A stretch of 64,000 bases of DNA from Anticarsia gemmatalis (lineage: Eukaryota > Arthropoda > Insecta > Lepidoptera > Erebidae), in NCBI RefSeq assembly GCF_050436995.1, contig NC_134753.1, forward strand, positions 248,001 to 312,000, in the 5' to 3' direction. Positions 12,091-26,464 of this stretch are shown here, in pieces (positions within the stretch are counted from its first letter, which is position 1; each line of letters opens with the position of its first letter). The notes beneath the pieces were generated by a model that saw only the letters and a list, made by a program, of their open reading frames with translations, had not been told where the DNA came from and ran no database searches. The position numbers and the translations under genes are program-made.

Positions 12091-14204
12091 ATACCGGCCC
12101 GCACTTGCCAAATGATCAATCATTAGTATGGTAAGCATTACATGACTGCAATTATCTCCTACTATCGATGCTTCGACGCGCTCTTTACTTCACAGATTGA
12201 GACAACGCATATTAAAATATACTCAAAAGGTTAAGTTTGAGAATAGCGGGCAATAATACTGCCTTAGTGATAGGCAAGAAATTGTAACAATGTGTCTAAA
12301 GATTACATTAACACCAGCCGATGCTAGTTAAAGTCGAAGATTGTCAAAACAACTCAATACAAACAGGCTACTAGATTTGAGCACGCTTAATGTGCAAACT
12401 GCGTGCGAAGACCATCTTAGATCTAGGAAATTCCTCTAATATAGATACTCTATTATCATTTTAACGATATGAACTAAAAAAAGCCGTAAGTCTGAAGAAT
12501 TATAGGATAGAAGAATCAAAGGTTTGTTTCCGGTCTAAAGGTATGAATGTATGTTAATGTGTGGAATTGTTGCATGACGCTTCTTATGCTTCAAAGACCA
12601 GGCAGAAGCACGTATACTGTAATATAAGCCTTTTGCCCTCTTAGGAGATTATAAGAGTGATATACATACATATTCGTCTCTAAGACAAACGGTCGAAAGC
12701 AAACCAAAACTTAAGTATAAATCTGTAGGTTATCACTAGCTCTATCTGTAAAAGAAAACATTAAGATGCATGCATGTCTAATAGTTTTAAAAGCATACAA
12801 ACCTGCACTTGACTAACGTGAAGAAATTGAAAGTCTAAACACTATATTATTCCGGGCAACGGCACTAGCAGTGGAATCATAAGTTATTTATTACTATTCG
12901 TATGTTTTACAGTGGTATTTATTAAACATCGAGAATATTACAGGCAATAAAACTGAATGCTAAACTAATGGAACCTATGCTGAATACTCAGAGTTATAGA
13001 CAGACAGATATTAATGTGATTAAACGATGAGCCCGTGATTTTATCGCCAATACCATGTAATGTCTGTAATTAAAACCGTGGAATAAAACGCATAAGGTCA
13101 TGAAATAAACTAGCGTAGCTTTGAGCGGCCGCCACAGCGCGTGGGGGGGGAGTGCGCGGGTATTCTGAGAAACTGCGCGTGCGCATCTCAACGATCATAA
13201 ATCGCGGAGAGGAATTTGGATATAGATGGACTAAGAACGTAACTTGTTGCGGACTCATTATCACTTTTCATTACTCGATAATGCTTAAATATTTTCTTTT
13301 TCTTAAAGGGCGGACACGTGTTTCTAGACGTATTATGTTTATATATTTTTTTGTTTACCTGAATTTGAATCTAGGAGTTTTTATTGAGAAGATTTACTAT
13401 TATCAAGGCCCATAGACACATAACAATTTTTGATAAACGGTACAATTAATGTAGAGTTCTTATTGGGTAGAGTAGAGATTATTATCTGTTTGGCAAAAGA
13501 AAATCAATCACATCTATTAATATTTTATGACATCGAATAAAAATACCAAATCTCAATAATTTTTGTCAATCCGTCTCTCAATTAGTTATCTAAAAGGATA
13601 ATTTCACACAAATCAAATCATACAGCATCTCCTAATGAATGTAAAACATATGTAATCGCGCACGTTACGTGTTATGTCCGCGTGCGAGTCATGCACAGAG
13701 TTTAATTGTGTTTAATAGTAATTAAAGCTATGGTTTATGTGCGCCGCACGACACCGGCACGACTACGACACGATCACGCGACTAACAACTACTAATAACT
13801 ATGCATGCATGCGTATGCGCACGGATTTTAACGAAACATACGTATTACTCTAAATCGATTGTTGTTTTTCATAAATTATTTATCAGTGCATTCTGCAAAA
13901 AACTATGATGTTCATAAATATTTGTAAGATTCTGTGAACATTTTAATAAATCTTTTTCCAAAGGTATTTATCCTACTTCGTGGAAAAATGTTTACAATGT
14001 ACGAACTTGAATTAAGCAACGCCAACATTGTTTTAAGTAATGAGTTCAATTTTTTCTCAGATGTAATGTATGGAGGATCTGTCAACAGTTATTCGCCAAA
14101 TAAAGTTGTCCGAGAATGGAAAAATCGGCGCAGAAAGACAGAAAGTGATAATTTATTACAACAAAATATGAAATCGTGTTGATCATAAAGAAAAACAAAC
14201 AATT
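12091..14204. other. Intergenic DNA, no gene seen
   Basis: AT-rich spacer with a short GC patch at about 13120-13160 (an eight-G run inside GTGGGGGGGGAG) and a CATGCATGCG palindromic cluster near 13803. No gene, RNA or dated mobile element can be supported. Confidence 0.5.
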
Positions 14205-14425
14205 TGGAGCACAGCGGCCGAGCGGATCAGCGGACAATGTACAAATGATCGTGTCTCACACTACATATATTCCGTCGTTACAAAAACAAAATCAATATCA
14301 GTGTGCACGGCACAAGTATTCGGAAGCCCCGACATGTTTATCTATGAGCTCAGCGGGGCCGGCGGGACCGCCCGGGCGCTCCGGCGGCCGCTCCGCCGAC
14401 CGCGGACCCCCGCTGACACACAATA
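14205..14425. promoter_or_regulatory. GC-rich block in gene-free DNA
   Basis: The second half (about 14345-14415) is almost only GGC/CCG/CGC words. Two overlapping open frames (89 and 79 codons) read through it as proline/glycine/arginine-rich peptides with no family signature. It is listed as a possible regulatory island only because it stands out from its flanks. Confidence 0.25.
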
Positions 14426-14795
14426 TGCTAATAATTGCCTCATAAAAACTACTGATATTTCACTTGAAACGCATTACACGAATATGGTAGAAGAACCAAA
14501 TAAGCTATCATTGCCATTGTACCTTCAAGTACCACCGTGAAGTAAGACGAGCTCACGGATGCTGTAAAAAGATGTTGAATAAAGAAACGTGATTGAGACG
14601 AAGCAGGACGTGATTGCAATAGTTTATACTAGATAACTAGACACACGACATACACAACGCGTTCATTAACTATTAATTTCAAGCAACCTAGCGGAAATGC
14701 GTTTTGAAATTAAAATTAGCTCGTTATCAAAGCCTGCATAACTTACAAACATTTTGAACTAAATAGATTCATGATTTGCACTCTTCTTCAAATAT

Positions 14796-14920
14796 GTATC
14801 TATATAAGTATGTATTTTGAAGTATAAAAGTAAGTTTATTAGGTATTTGTTTACAATTATAGTATTATAGTACAAGATCTGCTTAGTTTGGAATCTAATG
14901 ACCGAGTGTGAGTTGTCCAA
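14796..14920 (+). mobile_element. SINE 3' portion, copy 1
   Basis: The stretch tatataagtatgtatttt... and the tail 'tgcttagtttggaatct', 'gaccg', 'gtgtgag', 'gtcca' match, in order, the 3' half of the fuller copy at 44630-44820. It is followed by a T/A-rich tail. The tRNA-like head is missing, so this is a 5'-truncated copy. Confidence 0.65.
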
Positions 14921-17900
14921 AAAGATTTATTTTTTATTTACTTATTTATTGAAGGTGAACCAATATGCCTATTGTACAATCATAAGCTACTTAATAATGC
15001 TACTTTTACCAATATTGAAGTTACAAACTAATAATTTCTACTCAGCATACGTTTCCTTCTCGTATTTGAATCTCAAGTTGAGTCATCTCAATATTCAATA
15101 TATTTGGGAGTGCGCATAAATCGATAGTGCGTTGTCAACGCGTCGGTAGGCAAAGTCTCCCCTTCAGCAACAGTTGAGCAGTGCGCTGTTCGTACGTGCA
15201 ATAAAAGAACAATGCCGTGAATGTTAAGTTACCCTCGCGAGACGTGAGGTCAAGCGCGCCAGCAGGGACCTCACCCTCTCAAATGTTCACCGTCCATATC
15301 TTAACACTGGGCGTATGCTGATCGACATCGCTCCTTCGTTTTATTAAGGTACATGGAAATTTCACGGCTCATTTCGTTTCTATTATGTAATAATTTCTAC
15401 ATTTTTTGGAATCTAACTAACTAGACATTAAAAATACTAACTACTAAAAAGCGATCAAATTGAATTTTGCTTTTAAATAATCATTAAATATTTAATTCAT
15501 GAGGTAGGTATGAGTATTCGAAATAACAATAGTAAGAAGTACAGTTAACGTTTCAGTGTAAACCGCGGGTATTCGTAACAAATCGATTTATCGAATCGAA
15601 TTGCTGAACGAATATCGCAAAAACATTATAACCAAAAAATACAATTGAGTTATAAAATAAATAGATTAATAAAACTCGTAGTTTAAAATACCACTGCTAT
15701 TGAATGAGTATACAAAGTTGCTGTAGAGATACTTCTTGCGATATGTTTCGAAATTATTCCGTTTTTTGATCCTCCTTACATAGTGAATAGTGGCAAACTT
15801 AAATCCAAACATGCATAAAACATATCATACGCTTATCTGGCGTGTATGGCGATGTGTGGCGGTATATGACGGTATAGAGCGGGAACACGCGCGGGTGAGA
15901 TAAGTCGCATCAATTTTTTCGGCCGCCGCTCAAAATCCCTCGACGACGGAGCCTCGCAGCTAAAATATTCCCCAGTTTATGCGTTGAATAATAAGGCCCT
16001 TACCACGGACCACGCTAACCGCAACAATCAAATGAAAATATATAACTACAGTTTTTGTTCCTCTCAGATAGTGTTTTAGAAATACTTTGTACAGTTATAT
16101 GACTTACAACGTTAATGTATTATGATTACACAGAATTGAAGAAAATAATATTAAATCTACGCTAATTTAATTTTGCAGTTGGCAAAGAAGGAAATGGAAA
16201 TATCTCTCCAGTTATTCGTATTTATTACTGACCATCATAATAATTCTGACACGATCACATAAAATTTAACACGTCTACTAGCGATCACAGCACATTGGTA
16301 AGTGCTTGTTTAATATAACTTCTATTACCATACGTGTTCAAACACAAAAAATTAATACAATTACGTCAAGTCCAAAAGAAACGTGTTATCGCAATCGGCT
16401 CCTGAGTTGTTCACAAAAACTGTGCACAAGAAGCGTTGGCAAAAAAGCGCGGTTGTGTCTCCGCGACAAAAACCCTCGGCGCGACTCCACGCCATGTTTA
16501 TTGTATGAGTCGCTGAATTTCAAGTGTTTTTTCAGCTTTAATGGATTGCGTGCCGCCTCCACCCCTATGGACCACATAAAAAATGATGCCTAAAATAACT
16601 CACGCTTAAGGAACTCCCGGTAAAACAGAGACTAACTCGAATAAACATTAAATCAGTTCAAACAACACGGTGACTTGCGCTTACTTAATGTGATTACCAC
16701 ACTTGATTTTAACGTACAAAAAACCGTGCAAATAAATTACCTACATAAAAAGCAAATCAAATCACATTAGTCAAGGAATTCGTGACTGAAATTACTCGCT
16801 GCCAAAAAATGTAGAGCACTCGACATATCGAGGAGGGCCATATTTTTCATTAATCAGTTCTCAAAATACGTTATGTAGGTAGGGCATCGTGAGCAAACAT
16901 ACAAAACGGCGTATACATATACATACGTATATTAGATAAGCGATATATTCCGGTCGGTTAAGCGCGCCCAGTCACGGTTGAAATATTAATCATGGCCGCC
17001 GTTTCAGGCCCCGGGAAGGCGGGAAATTTCATAAAGAAACTATATGTTAATGGAATAAATTGATTGCCCTCAGTGCACAGTCATGTCGAGTCAGATAGTC
17101 ACCGGCTCCACTGGCTCCACGTCAAACGCCAGATAAAAAATGTATCTGTTTGTGTGGCTATAAAAGAGATCGGTGGCTAAAATATACAACATATAAATCA
17201 GCAATAAAACTTATTTATAATAAACGAACGCACTTGGCAGTCTCGTGGTGGCAAGCACTTTTACTTATAAAAAATCTGTATATTGATAGCGGCTATATAA
17301 ACAATGAAATTTTACAGAGAAAACATGGTTGGGTAATTTTTCAGCCTTTTAAGTACTCATTTATCATTTTGACGTAAAAGCAAAACAGATTTACACATTT
17401 TTTTATGTAAAATATTACTCCGGTTCAGTTATATAGACTCGTTACATATAAACTCGAACTCTTTGTGTAATACAAAATGATCTTAAATTTATCAGAGCAA
17501 CCCGGTTCACACCGGATAAAAATGACAGACATACAATAAGTAGCAGTAGGTATTGTGAAGGTATTACAGTTTACCTAATGCACTACGACTAGTCCTTTGT
17601 ATGAAGAGGTTTCACAAATAAGACTGTGTAAAAGTTTATTAGGCAAGTATTGGTGCAAAACTTGACTCCTTGAAACTCAGTCGCGAATGATTCATGATAT
17701 CGTAACTAGCGTATTAGTAAGATATTAGTAAATATGATCGTGCTAATGGCAATATCGAGTCGCAGGAGACAAAGAGTGTTGATTACCGTTCATCCATCAC
17801 TCAGTATCGAGCACTCCTCTCACTCACAACACAACCCTTTTACTGAGCGTCACTGAGTGCGTCTAACTGAAATCAATCATTCATCATTATCTATATATTG

Positions 17901-20900
17901 GCAGGAAATAACGATTGGCTGGTAAACTGATACACTCTGAAAATCAGAGATTCTCATTTAGAAGTTATATTACACTGTAGCTTAGTGCAAAAGCATTTTA
18001 GTCTTGTAGTATAATACCTTTAGTCCTAGAATAATACGGAATAATTAGAATTCGGTTGATATTGGTACTTTCCTAAAATCAAATGATTTTTTTATACGAA
18101 TATAAAGGAAAAAGTAATGAAATTGCAACCAGTTCGGAAGATACAATACCTACTGCACGATCCATTAATTTTGTTTGGGGTACCCCAATTATTATTGGTA
18201 GCTGCATAATTTTTGTAACAATTATTTATTATTAACATTTACATAGCTTCAAGATATAGTTGACAAGTCTAATTTATAATACATAGATATATCATAATAT
18301 GGGTACGAAATCAAATTATACAAATGTGTACAATCAGGATGAAATAGTCAGTAGTTTTGTGATAATAACAGAAAACAAACAAGACAACAAACACATAAAG
18401 GTTATCTTATAAGTTTATAGGTAAGTATAAAGAGATGTATTATAAACGTTTTACGAAGCCTAATTTCCGTGGAACATGGTCCGACATAACATCGTTTATG
18501 TCTTTCGTTATTGTGTACTAAGCAAAATATTATAACGCAGTACTAATGCTATACGCCGCCGTGAAAAAACAATAAAATGTTTAAGTACAACACGCGTCGC
18601 GTCCGCCGTCACTATAACCTATAACAACTGGACAATATCCCATACGATTTATAATGTATCTCTTTTATTACCATAGGGTGGAGGTGATCCGACCAGTCGA
18701 AAATGTTTTATTATTTGAAAGACATCGTTTTGTTTTTCTTTATTTGCGATGTTTTGTTAGCGACGTCAGATAAAGAGCCTGTCATAATATTGTTTTATAC
18801 CGTGTGTATTCTCTGCTATTCTCTCTAACCTATCAGAATCGTGTAATATAATTTTGACCGATCATTTTTGCGTCATAAAACTGAAGAATCAGAATAGTAT
18901 AGACGTCTAGACTGTTTCGATAAACAATATAAGCACACATTCAAATGTCCGTTATAAGTAACAGCCCGTGTAAAAAGATTAAAATTACTCTAAAACCTGT
19001 ACTAACAAATAGTCTCGTTCGAAGCGTCAGAGTTTACGAGCTTTAAATGATTAGCGCGTGTTCTAATAAGAGTGTCACATGTCGCAATAATATATGTTTG
19101 TTTTGCGACGTTTCGCGTAATGACCAGTGTCGGTTACAGCCGGTTTATGTGCCTACAACATGTAGCCGTAATAGTAAAATGATCTTAATACAGCATAAAC
19201 CGCACATTACTCCGCCAAGTTACGTCCAGCTGCGATAATTCGACATCATATTGCACTTACTAAACATTTTAATTGCCATCATACTGTAATCTAACACGTT
19301 ATGGATATGGCTTGGATTGAAAGCAATTAAATAATCATAAAAGAGCCAGTGCGTCAGAGATTTCCTTTTAGTACCTACTGACTTTTTCACTTAATCAAAC
19401 ATTTTTATTCAATTATCTAGTTATAAGAACAATTAACGAGGAAACTACAGTTTTAAAACCCTGGAGGTAATTGTCTGGTAACCTTTATTTTAATTTAACA
19501 AAAACTATCGTTGGTAGAATTAATCACTGACAATTTTTTTTACCTTATTTCCTGATCCCGCTGTCTAAATAGGAAATGGATAAGAAACCATTCTTACTAT
19601 TTTACATTCATTTATTATATTATTTATCATTATAATGTGACCACCTGTCATGGTTCACAATAGATATTGTACAATCACAGTGCACTGTGTATAAAACTCA
19701 GTTATGGAAGGCGGTCGCAGTTTTAAACCGTGCAATCCCCTCATTGTTACCAAAAATATTTTTTTCTTCACACTCAGATCACGCACCCCCGCGTGTGGGT
19801 CTATTAAGATACAGTGCAGCAGCTTAAAAACTATAATAAATTGGAGACCTCATTATGAGAAGCTTTTTAAGGTTCAAATAAGTTCAAAAATACAGAAAAT
19901 CTCAGGGAATACACATATAGCACTTCTCGAAGAATTAAAGATACCGGTAAAACAATAAGTTTTATGTTAATAATTAATTATAAACCACGTAACTATTCAA
20001 CTTGAACGCACCCTTCTTCCAGTTAGAAATGAAAGTTTATAGTATTTTGTGGTACTACTATAATTTTACTGCAAAAAACACATCATAAAAAGTTTTATTA
20101 CTTTAATGTAAATTGACCAATAAATGTTATTACTCGTTGGAGTTTATTTTTTGTTTACAACAAAAGCTTTCAAATTGTGCAAACTATAAGCAGCGAGGGC
20201 GGGGGTGATGTGAAAATTTAAACTGAATCCCCATTGCTAATGGTGCAACTGCACAGGATAATCGCCTCGGTTCCCACTGTGTATTCAATACGCAGCCTGT
20301 TGTAGACTTTATTACAATAACATTAAAGATTTCCTTAACAGCACGTTTAATACTGCGGCAGAAAAAATATTCCTTATTCGACAAAAGTAGCTAGCTTTGT
20401 GCTTACATCAACTTCACACAAGTAATGGTCACTTGGAATATCGGCCCCATTGTTAGTTTAACTTACACGATATTTTTTATGCCAACGTGGGATTTTTGTC
20501 GAGTCGGCTTAAAGAAAGTACCTACAGGATAAGGCGTGACGAACTCGTCAAATAAAGCGGGAGGAAATACATTTTATGTATTAAGATTAGGTAAGAATAC
20601 TTCTAATAGAATATCTCACATGAATAAAACGAATAAAGGTGAATAGAGTGAAATGTGTTTCAATCACAACACAAATCCCACTTGATGCGTACACATAATG
20701 GAGGGAATTTTAAGAATGTTAAACACAAAACAGTAACACGATCCCTTATTCCCAACGCCCAACATCGGCGCACACCTCCGCAAATCGTAATCCTCTTAGA
20801 AAACATTTCCAATTTAAAAAGAATTCCTCTTATCCCTCTGAGGAGGGCACGCGTAAAAAATAAAAGGAAAAACTGTGTGACACGCACTACACGCGACGGT

Positions 20901-22655
20901 AGATATATAACACGGTTTTTCACTGGGCCCCTCGATTCCTTACAGGTCGCTTCTTCCGTCGAGAAAGCATCTATTGAAACTCCACTCAGGCCGTGTTAGC
21001 TATCTATTTAGTATAAAAAGGGTCGAGAATTTTTCGAGATCCTTTTTTTATCCGGAGGTGGGCTCCCACCCTCCGCCGCCGCCCCGCGCTGCCCGCTCGT
21101 TCAACCTAACTGCTTCGAATATACTTCTATTACGTATGCAGTGTTCCGCATACGATCCTCTTTACGTCTGCGAACGCTTTATGATACTTCAAAATATAAA
21201 GTTGAGTTTAAATAAGCGTCCTCAAATGTTTCGTAAAATGCATGAACGATAATAAATTCAACAAGAGCAATTTGTGATTTGTGTATCCCCCTGGCCGGCC
21301 CCGACCCCGGCGCGGGCCGGTCCCTCGTTGCGCCTCCAGCATCAGTTCAAATATTTAAAGGGCGGCTGAATTTGATTCCATCCGTTTGGATCGCCTCTAG
21401 AACGGTCCGCAATTGGATCACACAAGCGGTTACTACGCGCCCGTCTCCCTGAGCTACGAGTTATTTCACTAAAATCAACTTATCCAAGCAAATTTGATTT
21501 CAATAGCCCTAAGTAAACTTAAATTCGTATCAAAGGGCCCTAAGTGGATGCTCTTTAGAAACGTCTCTAAAGTAATGTACAATCAATTGATTTGAGTAGC
21601 CCCGTATTTTGAGTAAAAATCTTATTGACAATAATTATTCTAATAACTACTAACCGCTCCTAACCTTAAAAGTTCAAAATTAAGACTTCACGAAACATCT
21701 AGCTATAGCTATTATACTATCAGTTCAGTCAACGCAAGAGATATGATCCTTTACAACCGCTTAATGTTCTTAAGTATTTGGATGTAGTTATTCTGAAAAA
21801 ATGGAATCGGTTTTACGTCAATCCCAGAATAAGAAATACGAAATATACGTCTTGTACATACAATCCACATAAGACGGGCGGCGGCGCGCCTGGGGATCGG
21901 TTAACCCACGTTACACGACGCTCGTCCCCGGCGGAGGATTCCGACTTTCCACAAAGAAAATAGCAATCAAAATTTGATTTACCGCCACCCGCGGCCATAC
22001 ATCAAACCGCTCTAATCCGCGGAAAGAGAGAAAGCCTAAAATCTAAGGGGATCCGACGTCGCTGTCGAATTGAAAATCCTAGCGGCACGAGCCGCCTTTA
22101 ATATTTATGACCAAGTAAAAAATACGCACAGGCCTATGAATAAATATGTGAGTTGTGTCGGTGGTGGCGTGGAGCCCGCAGAGGGTGCTGGGGTGCGTAA
22201 ATAACTCAGGAAGTAGAACCGATCTGCGCACATACCCATGATACATATAAATCGAACTTTTTCTACTTCATTTGCGTTTAATGCATATCATTACCATACT
22301 TTCATTTTTGTTATGCACAAATCACGAGAATTTTCAAGCTCGACAAAAGATGTCGTGTTTGTACCAAATAACACGGCTACTCTCGAGACGAAACTTTTCA
22401 TCTTTTTGTGCATTCTGGTAGTATTTAATATATCTAGACTAGACAGACACTGTTGTTCAACAGTTATAAAACTCAACAGTCTTTATATGTAGATAGTTAT
22501 GGTGGTATCAGTAGAAATAGGGGAGCGTTTTTATACTACCATCGTAACTTATAGAAACAATAAAATTACGAGCTATTATCACCAGCCAATCCATTACATT
22601 TGACTGCATTACGTTTCGTAGATTCTAATTCGCGAATAACTTTAATATGAGTTGG
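14921..22655. other. Intergenic DNA, no gene seen
   Basis: AT-rich spacer with small GC islands at roughly 15840-15960, 16965-17030, 20720-20990, 21050-21110, 21290-21440 and 21880-22020. Frames of up to 114 codons (20655-20999) have no domain and are within chance expectation for this length of AT-rich DNA. The islands could be cis-regulatory elements; nothing in the sequence proves it. Confidence 0.45.
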
Positions 22656-22715
22656 ATAAAAGCTTATTCAGTTACTGTTAAATTGATAAAAGCTTATTCA
22701 GTTACTGTTATTAAA
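22656..22715 (+). repeat. Tandem duplication of a 30-bp unit
   Basis: The string ataaaagcttattcagttac, followed by tgtta, occurs twice at exactly 30-bp spacing (starting 22656 and 22686). The two copies are identical over 25 bases, so the duplication is recent. Confidence 0.85.
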
Positions 22716-22919
22716 ATTGTTTGTTTAGTTAGCAAATAACCATGACAGGGATAAGAATAACGCACAATATATTATTATCATTTAGGAACGTTTAGCACCA
22801 TATCATATGCACAAATTCTGCCTTGACGTTTTAACCCATATTCTGGAATTCGTGTTCCATAAAACATAATGTGTATGAATAGGTAATCGAAGTTTCTCGT
22901 GATGCTATCAAATCTGAAC

Positions 22920-23545
22920 GAATTATTCATTTTGTGAGACGCCCGCCCTCCACCTCGCTTACCCTATCCCACGGTGCCGCGGCCCATCGCGTGTATTTCA
23001 TTGCAAAATATGTATAATATAGTACGCGCCCCGTTCAATATTCAGTGGCATATAAAAACTTATCGAACTTTATGAGCGGCCTCTAAATTTCCCAAACACG
23101 AATACATAAACTTATCATGAAGTTTATTACTCCAAATAAATAGAAAGCGGCTGAGGCTTGAGCTTATGTAAATTGACATTCTTCATTTGATTAGATGGGT
23201 AAGCTTTTATCCAACTTTAACAAATTATAAACAAAATCCTGGGACTAGGGAGGCCCATCCCTCGGCCACCTGCTGTCCCAGTAACTAGTTAGATCGTATC
23301 GAGATATCGCAATAAAAAAATTACGCACAAGAAACAAAACTGGCATCCCCTATCGGCAATTTTGCATCGAGATCGATCGCCGGAGGGCAGAGCGCGGGAG
23401 GGACCGGTGAGCGATGTCGCATTAGGGAGTTTGCATGGGGTCACCGTAAGCCGTTTCCGATAAGGCCCCCCGGCGACGGAGTGTTTCGGACTTTCGGCAT
23501 TTTCGGCTCAATACTCGCTTATCTGCGTGCCACACTCGCCTGCAA
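22920..23545. other. Intergenic DNA with a GC-rich segment at 23260-23545
   Basis: Starting near 23260 the sequence becomes GC-rich with GATA words and blocks such as cggagggcagagcgcgggag and gataaggccccccggcgacg. Low AT, no coding frame and multiple GATA sites suggest a candidate regulatory element. This is inference only. Confidence 0.3.
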
Positions 23546-23715
23546 TATACGTGAGCGGAATAATGCATTTGGCTGTCCACCTCTCACACACCAAATTGAA
23601 ATAATTTTCCTATAATACATTATTGATTGCGACGTCCGTATGTATGGATGGGTGCAGTGCCGACATGAGCACATAAAGCAAAATACCTAGTTTAAGAACG
23701 AATAATAGATTTATG

Positions 23716-23828
23716 CCCGGTTTCTGAATACATTTAGCGGTAGTTTATCTATACAAATGCGTTTTTTTATATGAGTTTAAATGCTATTGAATAGATAAAC
23801 TACCGCTGAATGTACCTCAGAAACCCGG
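23716..23828. mobile_element. Foldback MITE, copy A
   Basis: About 113 bp made of two inverted arms of about 45 bp. The left arm reads cccggtttctgaatac...ttagcggtagtttatct and the right arm is its complement ending ctcagaaacccgg, with a short T-rich loop (tttttatatgagttt). Five related copies lie downstream in this window. No coding capacity; mobilised in trans if at all. Confidence 0.85.
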
Positions 23829-23833
23829 TTTTA

Positions 23834-25155
23834 GTTGTATTTTTCGATGGTGAAATTCACTTTCTACAATTGTCTGGCCATCATCAGATTATACCAATTT
23901 AATAATTCATAATTAATAACAATCTATACATTTTCGTGTTGATGTTCAAATAGCTATGCCCATCTAGATTTCTAGCGCGGACTGGGGAAGTAGCAATATA
24001 GGTTCATAAAATAGTTATTCAGTCCAAGCAGCATACATATAACTGAATTAGTATTCATGTAAACTTAAAAATATTGCTCTACGACTCTACCTCAGAATAC
24101 TACGATACTTTGATATGTCCGCGTACTTTCTAGAACCGAACATTTAAAACAGTTAATATTTCTTAAAACCACTTATGTATAAAATATATAAAAATAAGCG
24201 CCTATGTTAGGTATGATTAAAATAAAACTTCAAGATGAGATGAATTTTATTGATGAAATTGAAGTAAGAGAAGAATATAATAACTACTCAATCAAACATA
24301 TAAACGAAAAAACAAAAAAAAACACCCATAGATCAGTAATTAAGAATTCGGAATCACACTTAGTTAAATCTCTGCCAAATTGCGGAACTGAAGTATTTTT
24401 TTATCGAGAAACGTCTTGAACATAAAAACGCGGTACCTGAGCCACCCCAGTCGATTAAGGTGGACAAAAACTTCACGCCACCATACCAAGATTGAGATCT
24501 CGCGAGAGCCACGATCGCTACTCTCTTCCACATGACAAATGTACGTTTCCCCACTTTTTACGCGGCGAGGGTGTCACGCAAAAAAATGTATGAGGAAATT
24601 TACCTAATGGCCGCGATTCTTTATACTCCATCGCCATTGTCGCACGGACAATGCTGTAATGGAGGGATGACGTGAGTGGACTCCTCACGACAACCGCCTT
24701 TATTCTTTTTTCATTTTATTTCAAATGTTCGTGCGCTACTTGTGAATATGACGCATTACTGAACTCTTGTTTCTATGCCTAAGATTTACTACGAACTGAT
24801 GTTATACACCTTTAAATAGTTATTTTTAAGATAAAATCATAACCTTGCTACTGTGAGCATATTATCAATATTAATAACAGGTAGGTATTTTAACAGTGGC
24901 ACTTTCATCAATTCATGTAGTCTTGCATTTTATGTTACATCATAATCATAACATATAGGCCCGGTTCATTTATGTGTTACAGTTGATTCAGCTACTTGCG
25001 CAATCCGCACGAGAAATCTAGATAGGCATACCTATTTGTACATCACCACGAAAACGTATAGATTATTATTAATTAGGTATGAATTATTAAATTGGTATAA
25101 TCTGATGATGGCCAGACGATTGCAGAAAGTAAATTTCACCACCGAAAAATACAAC
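23834..25155. mobile_element. 1.3-kb element bounded by 161-165-bp inverted repeats
   Basis: Bases 23834-23994 are repeated in reverse complement at 24991-25155. Shared blocks include gttgtatttttcg, ctggccatcatcagattata, ccaatttaataattca, atctagatttct and aagtagc, with scattered mismatches and a small indel. Between them is about 1 kb. It has one 71-codon frame (24204-24419, Lys/Glu-rich) that is not recognisable and no transposase motif. It is either a non-autonomous DNA transposon with long TIRs or two copies of one repeat in opposite orientation. Copy A of the MITE ends 5 bp before the left arm. Confidence 0.65.
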
Positions 25156-26464
25156 GTAGTGTATTTAGAGACAGCTTTTAAGATATTAAGTATTTTTTTA
25201 TGCATTAGATACTACTACTCTTCGGTAAATAAATGCGCGCGGTGATCAGTCGGTAAGGAATAATTAACAATAATAATTGTAAAATTAATCTTATTGATGG
25301 TTTAAAGGAGATGTCGTTTTAGCTAGCTGGGGTTATTGACTTTACCTCCTATAAAGTCATGCACTGTTAATTTGACTAACAGAAACGTAAATATTTGACT
25401 GGTAAAATAATATAATTGATTTGATTGATAAAAATGCATCTACTTACTAGAAACATCATTAGATATAAACCAATTTGGTATTAATAGCTGTGTTACTATA
25501 AAATTAAAGTTATAGATGCATACATAAAATAACATGTGTTTCTAAATAATTTACTGTTAGTGTTAATTTTGAATTAAGCCTGATTCAAATCAAAATAATA
25601 TAAAGTAAGCAATATTTACTTTTTTTTATTCTTTTAAAAAGTCTTTGAATTTGAGCTGTAATTGAATTATTTAACTGAGTACTCAACTCATTGTTTTACA
25701 CCATTTCATGCACATCTCAATTTTACAATAGGTATTAGGTTTAAAATCAAAATGTTGTTGGAATGACAATTACTATTAATAATTACCTACCTATAAAGTT
25801 CTACTCATCTAGGTAAAACCTAGATATTTATGAAAAAAACCTGAGTACATAAATTATATTCAGTTCTAAGAAAAACAAATATCTTACCCAATCTTAAAAA
25901 ATCCAAGCTGCATTTCATATAGCCAGCTATTTCAAGTAATCACCCACAAAATATAAGTAATATTTGACACCGTCCAAATTTACAAAACTCAATAAATATT
26001 TAAATTCACTACAAAACAAACTCTTGAATAGGCAAAGGGATCGCATCATCCCCCTCATTTGAATAAACAGGTTGTAGCAAGCACTTCCAACAGGAGACTG
26101 TTGTGAACCAGTGTCCGGAGCACCCACCGAGCAGTGCCCGGACATCTCTCCGGACAAATAACATTCAAAATTCTCCAAACCCTGCCCTGCCATTGGATAA
26201 CGTACCCCTTACCCTTTTGCGCGTGTGCTAAAAAACGAAAGGGTTAAAAAACAACCCTTTTTTTAAAGTGCTCCCCTTGTTTTGCATCTCTTTCTAACAT
26301 TCAACCCCTTGTTAAGATAAAAAATCTTATAAATACAAGTGTTATAAAACAGATATAATTGACGATGTAGGTTTTTATTTGCTTATTATTTTTATTTAAA
26401 TAAATAATAAAAAATAGTTATAAACTTAGTCACCAACTCAAAAGAATCACTATATTTTCTCCAC
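25156..26464. other. Intergenic DNA before the minus-strand candidate gene
   Basis: AT-rich spacer. An 88-codon minus-strand frame at 25927-26193 begins with a good ATG context but has no recognisable domain and no linked splice sites that I could confirm. At 26239-26264 AAAGGGTT and AACCCTTT form a small hairpin. Nothing else is supported. Confidence 0.45.

Noticed and set aside
20655..20999. 114-codon plus-strand frame
   Set aside because: No domain, no splice-linked partner exon and chance-level length. The antisense frame is equally open.
25927..26193. 88-codon minus-strand frame beginning MAGQGLENF
   Set aside because: Good start context but no recognised family and no confirmed splicing to the exons at 26587-26883, which lie upstream of it on the same strand and end in a stop.
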